The notes under the pieces were generated by a model. The model was not told where the DNA came from. It was given only the letters and a program-made list of their open reading frames with translations, and made no database searches. A stretch of DNA of 64,000 nucleotides. Origin: Steromphala cineraria (taxonomy: Eukaryota > Mollusca > Gastropoda > Trochida > Trochidae). The stretch covers positions 1,222,330 to 1,286,329 of the forward strand of contig OU744736.1 in the NCBI GenBank assembly GCA_916613615.1, read 5' to 3'. The first letter of the stretch is position 1, and the number at the start of each line of letters is the position of its first letter. The translations under genes were made by a program, and so were the position numbers. Of this stretch, positions 37,351 through 48,600 are shown piece by piece.

Positions 37351-38402
37351 AGGGAGACCAGGGCAAAGCGCGCCCCCTAACATATAAAAGTGTTTTCTGG
37401 GCATATTAACATGTTTAGAATGCAACTTGCAGCATGTCTCTAATTCTCATCAGATAAACTATTGTATGACACATGCTTTTTAACTTACCGTGCATTCATA
37501 AAGAGATATTAACGAAAATTTATTTCGACAAAGGCCCCAAAGTGAAAGGACACACAATTGTGATATGTCAAACACCTATCATAAGCCATTACCATACACA
37601 AATGGTTTTTTTAAAGCTCCATGCAGCTCACAGGCACCCTTATGGAAACTAAACAAATAATAATAATCTAAGCTCAGTATTCAAAGAAGGACAAAATATG
37701 TTCTCATCCAAAAACCTTACATGATTACTATATACGAATTTCTAATAAATATGGGAGTCTTGACAATTCAACTCATTTATTATCAGAAACCAGCAAATAT
37801 ATGAAAGAAAAAAGAAATTGATTGGTTTGAAAGACAAATTTAACATTTTACAAACATCTAATCTCTCTCTTCATAATTGTTTAGGGATAAGACAAAATAT
37901 ATGATGAATATCAAACTAATATTTAAAAAATCAAAGAAAATATATGTTTTTAAATGAAACAAAATCCCTATGATATATTTTTATACTTCATTTTAATACC
38001 AATTATAGCAATAATACCAATACCAATACCAATAATAGAATGAAAAATTAACAATTCTATTTTACTATATTTGCTTCTAAAATTAATTGATAACTCTGAT
38101 ACTATAATGTGTTGACCATAAATAAATATTTTAGATCACCTTGGGCAAAGCAATGTTGCGTTTTAAGTTTATGTGAAATATTGGAATTCGGACATATTCT
38201 TTCGTTAAAGAAAAATGCCGTTTTTCAACTTTTTGCAATGGTAAGTCTCAGACTCACGCTTACGATGCAAACGTCGATCACAACGTTTCTTAACGTTTGC
38301 TTGCATTGGTTGATAATGAAAAACCACGCTATCTGTGGATCGTTAAGGAGAAATAACGCTTGGTCACTTTGCCCCGATGGCGCGCTTTGCCCTGGTGTCC
38401 CC
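37351..38402. mobile_element. nested non-autonomous element with 20-25 bp TIRs
   Basis: Left end ACCAGGGCAAAGCGCGCC and right end GGCGCGCTTTGCCCTGGTGT are inverted. A second pair (CCAAAGTGA, TCACTTTG) lies inside. It follows the inner edge of the left TIR of the larger unit. No transposase frame recognised. Confidence 0.7.
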
Positions 38403-38870
38403 TAATCTCCCTCATGTCACGGAGATAATCAATAGAATATCGTATAGAAATATTGAAATCAAATCAAAATGGGCAAGCAAAGGTCAAAGCGAGTCTTAGC
38501 AAAGGTCAAGTTCATGGTAAATCTCATTAAGTTTGGTTCATATTTTGAAGATTAACAATGTCTTTTTATCAGATATATTAGAAGGCACAATTGAAAATAT
38601 TTCTTCACCAGATGAGATATTCATAAACTGGTCAAATGTTTTATTTATCTTATTGTCAAAAACACTTACAACCTTCAATATGAAAATTGTGTTAATAAAT
38701 CTGGACCACTGTTGTCACTGTTTTGATCATATGAGGTCACCCTACAATTTCATCAAATCAAAGGTGGCATGATATGCCTGAAAGTATGATTTCACCTGTT
38801 AATTTGCTCAGTGAAAAATCGGATTTAAATTTCACCGATTGCTGGAAAGTTGACCAATAAAACAATTCGT

Positions 38871-38912
38871 GATATAGTGATATAGTGATATAGTGATAGT
38901 GATATAGTGATA
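38871..38912. repeat. 8-bp tandem repeat GATATAGT
   Basis: About five units with one contracted copy, within the unit at 36989-40868. Confidence 0.9.
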
Positions 38913-40959
38913 AGCTGTTTTAGTTTTATGTGACCTCTGCTATTGTTTTTGTTACCCTTTTATCATTAGATACGAAAGTCGATACCTTTTATTTTATTTC
39001 TTTGGACAATAAATATAAGAATGAATAAGAGTTGACAGATTGTGTATATTTTAGTTTTTTGGTATATGTCTTTTTCATCAAGTTATGTTTATTTAGTGAT
39101 AAAATAATTTATATTGATAGGACTTTATATTAAGATGTATCAATTACCACATTGTGTAAAGTCGAGGTCAATGGCATGCTCAAAGTTGGTCTTAGCTTAT
39201 GCTTAGAATTTTCTATGCGTTTATCCTTTTTTTTGGAAGTGGCTTTGTGAGTTTTTTCAAATATGCTACATTATGGCATTATCATAACTCATTGTCAATC
39301 TGAACATCTATTGAGTGTTTGCTAGTGAGTTAAGGACCAAGCTAATTAATCTCGCCTTTAAACTAAAGAACTACAATATGCTAAATTCTCTTACATAGAC
39401 ATGCAATGTATATCATATTGAAACTCCATGTCTATGTCATAAAAGTTGAATCATATTTCATACCAACATTATGTGAGATGTTTGAGTGACACTCGAGAAG
39501 TTGATGGTATAAGAAAGTCAAAAGTAATTTTATGTGTTACAAACAAACGTTAGATTTATTGACATTTGAAACGATATCTAAACCTATTTGATTGACGCCT
39601 GAAATGAATCCATCCTATTTGGAAAAGAAAAGATCAAAAGCTATTTTATTATAATATGCATCCAAAGCAGGTGAAGTTTTTTTTAGTGATTCAATATGGT
39701 TGCGATAATTTTCAAGGTTTTGTAGGAATGCATAGAAACTGGATATTATAAAACCTCTGAGGCTCAATATAGCATCAGCGGGAATGATATACATAATTTG
39801 CATAAAAACCCTTTTTTGCATAAGTTATGCATAACTGTAGTTAACCAACAGCATGGAATCATTTGTTCTTTTGAACACTTTTCAAAATGTTGGTATAATT
39901 TTAAAAAACTTAAATAAATTATTGCACTCAATAATGAACTTACACATACCATGAACAGGTGACACTCAGGTCTTAACCTCAGCGCGATATAAACATTAAC
40001 CCTTTTAATGCTACCCTTTTCGTATGCTTCTATTAAGTATACAATGTACATAGAGATTTTAAAATTGAATTCTGATGCAGTGCCAAAATTATGAGACAAC
40101 CTTGTCATTGACCTTATCTATGCGAAAATACCATGACCTTGACCTTTGCCAAGATTCACATTGACTTGTCCAGTTGATTTCATTTCAAAATTTTAATATT
40201 TTTATAGGATATTCTAATGACTAGCTCCATAACAGACATAGGGGGATTATCCTTAACGAGGTGTACTGTTGGTTCTCAATGGTCGTCACGCTAAACTATA
40301 TTTTGCTTAAATGAATGGTTTGAATGGTTTATTCTCATGAAGATCACAAAAAGTGACATAAAGAAACAATATACTGCAGACTTTTGATTTTTTTAAATAA
40401 TATGACTAAAGTTTGATACATAAAACTTACATCTCATTAAAGTTATGAAATTATTTACATGAAAATACATGAATTAATCATGAAGAGTGGAAAGAATTGA
40501 AAGCCATGCCGATTTTTTTGTAAAAGTTGAAATTTACCTATTTTTCTCCTAAAATATTCATTGAAATGAGCAAATTTACAGATTTTAGATGAGAAAGTCC
40601 TTCTTTTGTCATAATATTTATCACTTTTTAAATATTTTGTTCGAAAATTCACTAAAGTACGGTTGAAATGGTTTAAAATAGATTTTTTTAAAGAAATTTG
40701 GCGGCCATTTTGGATTTTGGTTACGTGACCGGGTTCCTGCGGTCGATAAATTTGGATCCTAGGCAAAATGAATACATACATGTCCAATGATCATTCATGC
40801 CAAGTTTCATACTTTAAGCCACAGTTTATTAATTTGGCCAAAATTTGACGCTAAACTGCTACACTATAAATAGCTCGGCACCATCGATGGGTGATGTTGA
40901 ACCGGCCTTTTCTATTCATCGGCATTGTATCCAAACCTGACTGCGTGTAGAACAGTTCT

Positions 40960-41060
40960 CTACTGCAGACAAAGTCGCCGACCCCCTGGCGGGATTCGAA
41001 CTCCTGGTCCGAAACCGAACGCGCTATCCCATCCACAATGTTGAAGTAATTGGTTGGTTG
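40960..41060 (-). pseudogene. tRNA-derived SINE-like head
   Basis: Minus strand has GGATGGGATAGCGCGTTCGG resembling an A box and GAGTTCGAATCCCGCC as a B box. Not foldable as a full tRNA by eye. Confidence 0.4.
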
Positions 41061-41751
41061 TTGCAAACGGAAGGACCGCAATGTACTTCCAGTGATTACT
41101 GAATTTAAACTAAAAATACTTCTCAGTGATTTCATTCATCCAGGATTAAAAGTTTGATGTCATTATGGCAGTTTTCAAGAATACTCATTTGGATACACCA
41201 AAGATGAAGTCTTAAACAATTTCACACACGGATGATTTCAATTTTCATACTGAATAGGAAAATCAATATATGTGAAAATCGAAGGAAAGTATTTCAACAT
41301 TTTGAAAGTAATTATAAGTTTTGACAATGGTGGTAACCCTTCTTTTAAATCTCATAACACGAGAGACAAAAAAAATTCGCGAAAAAGAAATAAAAAGTTA
41401 TCTTCGCGATTCAATCTCCGTAACTAGAATGATTAAATGACAGCTTTAAACTTTTGCTTTGTACATTACACTGTATATCTTTCGACTTCGGATAAATGGG
41501 TTGTAAAAGTAAGATGGGTTTACCCCTTTACGAAAATATATGTTGTATACACTATATATAATATGTAAATTAAATGTATCAATTTTGCCCTTTTGAAATT
41601 AACACTTAAAAACAACGTCAAAATCTGCGGCGGGATACGTCGCCTTTACAGAATAACGATTTGTATATACAATAATATTTTCAATTCAAATTTTCTATCA
41701 GTCAAAAATTTGTAATAGATAGAGGACGAGTAGCAGTACATTATCGGGAGA

Positions 41752-41819
41752 TAAATGTACGATTGTGAGATGGTTGGGCGAGGCGTAGCCAAGTCCATGC
41801 ATCTCACAATCGTACATTA
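41752..41819. repeat. foldback hairpin element 9
   Basis: Arms TAATGTACGATTGTGAGATG-like and mirror (perfect over about 18 bp), with apex GGGCGAGGCGTAGCCAAG. Lies just upstream of the non-LTR ORF1 relic. Confidence 0.88.
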
Positions 41820-41841
41820 AGATCAACTGAACGATATCCGA

Positions 41842-42492
41842 TTGAGTGTGTACGATGTCGCTAAAGAAATATTTCAAGATTTCCCACCTGGGAATCTGCT
41901 GAAGAGGGTACAACGTGGAGGATCTAAGAAGACGGTGATGGAGAAATATGCTTCAGATATATATCACCTGTACCAGTTCGTTACAAACTGCATGACTCCA
42001 AGTGCTCTACAGAAGGAAGTGCTTACCAAGGTGAGAACAAAACATGTAACAAAAAACAATATATATCAAGAAATACGCAGTAAAAAGGAACAGGATACTT
42101 TAACAATGTTATATTCCAAAATGATGGAAATTCATGACACTCTGAAAGAACGTGCAGTTGCAACTGATAAGAAGATTGATGAACTACATGATAACTTTAA
42201 CTCTGACATGAGGAGGATGATAAGAGTTCTAGAAGACAAGAACGAAGACTTAGTGAAACCATCACGTGACGTAGAGAGAATGCGTAACATTGAGGCCAAA
42301 TTAAGATGTGACATTCAAATACTTGTTGGACGACTCAGGAATCGTGATTCCCAGATAAGGAACTTTAAGGAGGAGATTGCGTGTAACCTATATCAAATAC
42401 AACGAAATACAACAAGTATTGCAAGTAAGATTCAGTTCTCCCCCCAACAGAGTAAATGTAGTGACCAACACCCCTGTCATTACACGAGCTGA
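41842..42492 (+). pseudogene. ORF1-like coiled-coil protein, 5' part
   Basis: 216 codons. Charged heptad-rich region about residues 90-190 (ERAVATDKKIDELHDNF, VERMRNIEAKLRCDIQILVG) predicts a coiled coil, as in trimerising ORF1 proteins of non-LTR elements. The frame is lost near a run of six C at about 42438; the continuation lies in the +1 frame to 42688. Confidence 0.65.
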
Positions 42493-42856
42493 AGAGGATA
42501 AGGGTCATACTCCCGATCGTAACCCAAACGGAAGTGTAATGGCTAATGAAAATGACGTCATCATCACCAAATATGTCACCGACAGGTCAGCATCCCAGCA
42601 GAGTATCCATGTTACACAATCCCCGACCACATCCGACTTGACCACTCCTCATCATGAAGAATGTGAGGACACCCCCAATGACTGCTGACAACCCGTACTA
42701 GGAGACAGTACTGACACTGAAGCCGCGGAAGGAGACAACCGGGTCACAGGAGCGTGATAGATCCATTTCATTTGGAAACGAATGGTCGAGAGCTTTTCAA
42801 GGTGTTACTCCCAGATACAAAACCAAAAGATTTGTCTTATCGTTTGTACGAGCGGA

Positions 42857-42916
42857 GTGAGTGAGTGAGTTATTTTTTAACACCGCTTGGGCAATATTGC
42901 AGCCATTAGCGGCGAC
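42857..42916 (+). mobile_element. 60-bp insertion with 11-bp target duplication
   Basis: GTACGAGCGGA flanks the insert on both sides (42846-42856, 42917-42927). The insert begins GTGAGTGAGTGAGT and contains CACCGCTTGGGCAATATTG, resembling a GAGTGAGTGAG-type repeat I associate with gastropods. It interrupts the ORF1 relic. Confidence 0.75.
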
Positions 42917-43165
42917 GTACGAGCGGACAAACCATTGAATGTCATACAAGATGCAATCTGTGAGTACGCTAAAGAACGAGGAGTTCATGTTACTAGTGTC
43001 AGGCAACTACGATTCTGGGGTGGTAACACTTCTTCATACACGTTACGAGTCAACGTAGACAATAGGCAAGCACATGTCATAGATGAAGATTTCTGGCCAA
43101 AACATGTAAAGTGTAGAGAGTGGATACCGCACTCAAGGTCAGGTCAAACAGGGCAATCTAGATAG
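42917..43165 (+). pseudogene. ORF1 C-terminal part
   Basis: Open frame with ADKPLNVIQDAICEYAKERG, VRQLRFWGGNTSSYTLRVNV and FWPKHVKCREWIP, a fold resembling the C-terminal domain of LINE ORF1 proteins (RFWG, WP..V.CR.W). Function inferred from pattern. Confidence 0.55.
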
Positions 43166-43195
43166 CTACCTTCATCATGGATATACGTCTTATTA

Positions 43196-44143
43196 CCTGC
43201 ATCATGATGCTGAGTGTATGTACCTGGAATATACGTGGAGCAATGTACAACAGAGACTATCTAGACCACATTGCCGCAAGATGTGATATTGTAACATTGA
43301 CAGAACACTAGCTTACCGACAGCACGGCGTGTTACATAGACAGAATGCGAGAAAACTTTGATATTATATTGAAGTGTAACTCATCACACGCTAGTCGGCG
43401 AGGTGCAGGTGGAATCGGGGTGCTTGTGAAGAAATCTCTTGGTCATAATACCATGTATGAGCATGACGTTGTTAGTGATAGAGTATGTGCGGTGAGTATA
43501 CAGAGACAGCACTATGTTGACCTGTCTATCATATGTGCGCATCTTCCATCCACTAATCACTGCTATTCCAAATATGAAGATTGTGTACGAGACATGTTCG
43601 ATATTGTTGATTGTCTGTCCAGTAACACTGTTACAATACTGTGCGGAGATCTTAATACTGATTTGATCAACAAACCTGATTCGCGTCGTTCCCAACTTCT
43701 AGCTGAATACCTTCATGATCGGAATATGATTACTAGCTTTATTGAAATGAATGATGTACCTTACACCTGGAAAAATAAACAAAACATTGCAAGCTTCTAT
43801 ATTATATATACTAATACCAGAAATGATTCACTTTTCTCTCATGAAAACTGTTGTAAACCATGACACCCCATTTGATGTATCAGATCATTTCCCAGTGTCC
43901 GTGTCTCTTACTAGTGATTCACTCCTGTCAGATAAGAAGATATGCAAAAATGGATCTCTTAAGTGGAGCAAAGCAAATGAAAATTATCTACAGCTGTACA
44001 AGACTGAAGTTGAAAACTCCCTGATACACAGTCTCCCAGATGCGAATGATGTACATGACATGACGGAGGAGTTGGTAGACAGCTACTTCGACCATATAAC
44101 AAGATGTCTACACAGATATTCACATACCCAGAGGCAGATATAG
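43196..44143 (+). pseudogene. AP-type endonuclease domain of the non-LTR element
   Basis: CTWNIRGA, TLTEH, GGIGVLVKKSL, ICAHLPS, CGDLNTDL and, after a frameshift near 43800, VSDHFPVSVSL: the ordered endonuclease/exonuclease/phosphatase motifs. A TAG at 43309-43311 replaces the usual Trp after EH. Confidence 0.85.
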
Positions 44144-44150
44144 ACATTAC

Positions 44151-45190
44151 TTGAAACCATACTGGGAGGATTCACACGTCGATGTCTATCACTACAATAT
44201 GAGACAAACAAAGAGCTCCTGGATATCTGAAGGCAAACCAAGAGTAGAGAACTATTCATCATATGTTAACTACAAGGCCTCAAAACAAATCTTTAGAAAA
44301 GAAAAACGGAAGGCAGAAAGGAAGTGGAATCAAGAAAAATACGCAGAATTTAACATTTCATGTGAAGTTGACGTCACAGAGTTCTACCGAACGGTAAAGA
44401 TCGAAGGAAACAGTCAAATGAAACAGTGCAAAACAGCATCTAATACAAGAAAAAATTTGCCTCAACTCCCTCGGAAGTATGCAACCTGTGGGCTCAATAT
44501 TACTGTGACCTATTGTCCCTGTATGTTAGTGAACACTTCAATGCAGACCACGAAGCATACATGTATATAAATGAAGCTGTTCATGAAATTAAAAATATTG
44601 ACATCCCAGTCCATGACAAAATATTAGTGGATGGCATAACGGCTTCTGAGATACAAAAGGTCATCACTACACTGAAGCTGAGGAAAGCCCCTGGTCCAGA
44701 TAAAGTTACTAATGAACCACTTACGTTTTGCCAGCTCGACACTTCATGACCATCTCGCCTGTCTGTTCAACCGTATGATCCGGCTCTGTTATATTCCCCG
44801 TGCAATGAGGTTAGGAACTATTCTCCCGATATATAAGGGAAAGAACAAGGACAAAACGGATCCAGCGAGCTATAGAGGGATAACACTAACGTCAGCTATC
44901 AGTAAATTGTTGAAAAGATACTCTTGAAGAAAATTGAAAATTATATAGAAACTATACACCCTGACTTTCCCAAAAAGTTACAATGTGGTTTTCGGAAGGA
45001 ACATGGTGCGAACATAGCTGTTCATATATTAAAGGAAACAATTGCATACTACAGTGAAAGGTGCTCAAACATTTATGTTGGATTCCTCGACAACGAACTA
45101 TGGCATAACCGTATCTGGCATAACGGTTTACTGTACAAATTATTATATACAAAAGTAGCATTTATAAAAAATAGTCGATATTGAAAGGGA
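44151..45190 (+). pseudogene. reverse transcriptase N-terminal part
   Basis: LKLRKAPGPDKVTNEPL, GTILPIYKGKNKDKTDPASY, RGITLTSAISKLL and LQCGFRKEHGANIAVH are RT fingers motifs across three frames. The motif A segment (GFLDNE) has lost its following AFD residues. The element ends soon after. Confidence 0.85.
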
Positions 45191-45408
45191 ATAAAGTTGC
45201 ATCAACCATCATGCATCTACTATGAAGGTTCGGGACAACTATAGCATAGTTTAGTAAGGCATTGTAACAATGACTCGGAATATTCAATTGAAGAATCATC
45301 GTTCAGATTACAGGCATATCAACTGGTCGATCATGTGCACGTATAACGGATTGGAGTTGTGCTCAGAAATAAATTAATTATGTAAAATTTATTTCAAATA
45401 ACTAAACG

Positions 45409-45774
45409 TTAAAGGGGCAGTAGCACGTTTTTTTGATAATTTTATATTTAAAAATGTTCACTGATAATCGTAAGTAAATGCTAAATGTATTATTTTGACA
45501 GTGTCAAAAATTTCACTACACAAGCCAATCATCCATAGTCAGAGGACAAAGTATTAGGATTCACCTAAAATCCATTGGCGGTCATTTTTGTGTGAACACC
45601 TTTAATTCATTTTGTGTAAGAAAAGGCAATCGCATGGCTAAAGTTTACGTTATAAATTTGAATTATTACTGCTCTATTTAGTTTAAATACATTGTCTTTC
45701 AATTGGAACCATTTATTTTCCTTTTCCTGACATCACCTTATATTCCCCCTCAAAACGTGCTACTGCCCCTTTAA
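45409..45774. mobile_element. complete MITE with TTAA ends
   Basis: Left end TTAAAGGGGCAGTAGCACGT and right end ACGTGCTACTGCCCCTTTAA are inverted over about 23 bp; both end in TTAA, the target of piggyBac-type transposases. 366 bp, no ORF. A truncated relative is at 17585-17839. Confidence 0.88.
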
Positions 45775-48341
45775 AGAGGAAAACAAATTAAATCTATTTA
45801 CATCATCAACTTTATTCATTTATATAGGCCCCTGGGCCCACTTAAAGGTATACACATATCTCATATACAAACATGAATTATTTAAAACATCAATAATTTG
45901 AAAGTTCCTCTCTTTATCACAAATTTGAGTTTATATGATATAATCAATGGTTTGGTAATTAGTCTGAAAGCATGATAATCCATTCAAATCATACACAAAA
46001 AGGACATAACAAAAATATTCGATTTATGCTAAAAATTTCTTTTGGAGCCAATGTCTCTTAAACGGTAATCAACAAAAAATCCCTTTCCTCTAGCCTATTA
46101 TGGACTATAAGCGATGGCTATTCGTATCTAATACCGTTTACTGAACTTCAATTGTGTCTAAAGAGTAAGTGTATTTAACAATATGACTTAGTTTGACATG
46201 AATTGTATGCTAGTAATGGGTTCACTAGACAGTTATTTGTGTGCAGTCTGCAGACAGGGTAATCAGCTTAAATGCATAGAAAAGCTCAAGTCCTTTTCGA
46301 ATTGTAAAACTTTTCCGGAAGGCCCTCAATAAAGAGGATTGAATAATTCAAATATGCTATAATGCGATCGTCTTATGACAGAAACAGAGAATGTTTGCTT
46401 AATATAGTGAAAATAAAGTGAAACTGAAATTTCCATCGAAGACACTTTTCAAATTGTTCATATAACCTACCACATAAATATACCAGTGGGAATTCGTACT
46501 TGAATATGCTTCAGCTTGTAGGTTTTGTTCAAAGTGAAGCAAGGTAGTCGACTCTGTGTAATTTTCGTTGTAACAATAGTTATTTCGTAATTGTTTGTTC
46601 ATGTAAAAATATCTTATGCTGCATTGGTTATGTATTGTCAATAAGAGCTCCTTTGAGTATCAAGCCCAAATTATCCTGACTCCGTTTTGATCTTTTTCAT
46701 TCTGATTGAATTGCTGTATGTCGAGATTGTTATCAAGAAACAGTAAACCTGATACGCTTGAAGCAGTTTTAATCCCAAAGGTAAAACTTTACAGAGGAAT
46801 GCAATCTCATTAACTGAAGGTTTCAATTTAGACTAAATGAGTGTTCACTCGTGTTGCATGTAATATTTAATCGTGACATGATTATGAAAAACCCTTTTGT
46901 CAAGAGTTACTGACACATCATCGTGTGGAACAATCTAGTTAACGTGACACAGAGTATCTTCTTAAAATGTTATCTGGTTTTGATAAGCTACAAAATATCT
47001 AATATGCTGATTGAAGTTCATATATCATCACTGGACTTGCAAATATATCCATTTATGCATAATATCTCTAAAATGCTCGATTTTATGAAAAAATTAAGAA
47101 ACCATCTCAAATACGTTTAATATTCGAAATTATGAATCCAATTAATATACCTATTAGCTACAATATCTAATAAACACTATCGAATCGAATATATCTTCCT
47201 GTCAGCTTATGACAAGGTTTCAAAATTACGTTTGGCGAATTTGCGCGCGCCACTCGAGCCACATTGTCCGGTTTTCGATCAAAATCCCGACTTTGAATGG
47301 CCGTATTTTCGCTCTAATGTACTGATTGACCTTTAACTTGTTATTTTCAATAACAATTAGTAGTTCTCGATGTAATAACATCGATTTCACAATTTGACCT
47401 ATGTGATCCTATCAACATACTCTGTGTCTCTTTAAGATTTAAATTAAAAATGTCCATCTCATCGATATTTATTTTCTCTACATGAGGGTGTACGACAAAT
47501 TATGTTTTAAACAGAATAAAACGACACTTTTACATTTTCAAAACCAATATCTAATAATATATTAACACATTCAAGACAGAAACAAGAGGGACAACTCTAT
47601 CATAATCAATTATTAGGAGGTTTAATAACATAGTAAAAAGGTAATAAAGGTACAAAATTACTCATCATTACGATTGTCGGACACGAGTTTTAGTACATTA
47701 TTTGAAGATGTTATAATACTTGATCACGTGTCAATATAGTGCAAATTACTTACATGAAGGGAGGTGTCTTGGTAGATTAGAACACTTAGCCGTTTGAGAG
47801 TTCAGAAGACAAGAGAAGAGACCAATACTCTAGAACATAGATCAAAATGCACCGTCATAGACAAAACAAGGTGCGTGCGTGACAATGTTTTAATCATACC
47901 CACGTACATATGACTTGAAATGAAGTGATGATAAAATAGACTCCTAATTACAATATCAATACTAGTATACAGTTTTATATAATCTAAAGATCAAACGGGA
48001 CACGAAGCCAATTAAAACTCCAACATGTTTCTATTCGTTCATCAGGGAGTCTAAATTAATCAATATATACGTATCATACATGAGTAATTATATACATAAG
48101 TAATTTATGAACAATTTATCTATTACGGACTCACGTTTAAAACCGTACAAGCTGTGCAAGCTACTACAATGGATTGATATGAAAACAGACTACAAAACAC
48201 TTTATTATGCATATGAATATTTGGTACCAATTATGTTTTTAATAAATCCTCAATATATATAAAGAATCACAGATATTTTTATTCTAAGGAAAAACGTAAA
48301 ATTTAATCATGAGGTAATGAAAAACATCCTGTCTTCTCAAC
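45775..48341. other. non-coding stretch
   Basis: No recognisable gene or repeat. Confidence 0.5.
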
Positions 48342-48419
48342 TGCCCTCCGTGGTCTAATGGATAAGTCACTGGGCGCGGAATCAAGAGGTCACAGGTTCG
48401 AACCCATGTCTGGAGTGCT
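48342..48419 (+). pseudogene. tRNA-Arg-like relic
   Basis: GTGGTCTAATGGATAAG matches a tRNA-Arg D arm and GGTTCGAACCC a B box. GCCCTCC pairs six of seven with GGAGTGC, but the T stem fails and the anticodon arm is broken, so a pseudogene or SINE head. Confidence 0.55.
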
Positions 48420-48529
48420 AAATTTATGAATGTCTTGTAATGGACAATTGCAGTTTTAGTGAGTGTCTTTGATTTGCAAAGCTAACTTTGAACTTGTATA
48501 AATTTCGGAAATCAAAATATCATCGTTTC

Positions 48530-48600
48530 ACTATCAGGTGTTCATCTCAATACCGGGTGTTTATCATGAACACCCGCTTAGTGTGATGAACACCTCGGCA
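48530..48600. repeat. nested inverted repeat
   Basis: Outer GGTGTTCATC pairs with GATGAACACC; an inner GGGTGTT...AACACCC stem lies between. Confidence 0.75.

Larger units (their letters stand above)
36989..40868. mobile_element. transposon-like unit with about 370-bp terminal inverted repeats
   Basis: About 36989-37345 is the reverse complement of about 40470-40868 with moderate divergence. Shared runs include CTTAAAGTATGAAACTTG, ATGATCATTGGACATGTATG and CCACTCTTCATG. The AAAATGGCCGCCAAATTTC segment is present in both. I see no transposase frame inside. A second TIR element is nested at 37351-38402. Confidence 0.7.
41842..45190 (+). mobile_element. decayed non-LTR retrotransposon (ORF1, endonuclease, partial RT)
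   Basis: Pieces in order: coiled-coil ORF1, ORF1 C-terminal part, AP-like endonuclease, then an RT start that stops soon after the conserved FRKEH and GFLDNE region. Frames are broken repeatedly. The catalytic YxDD region is missing. Clade not assigned; the RT style (LRKAPGPDKV, SYRGITLTSAISKLL) is common in mollusc LINEs. Confidence 0.88.

Noticed and set aside
40455..40787. Minus-strand frame of 110 codons
   Set aside because: Lies in the right inverted end of a transposon-like unit and shows no domain.
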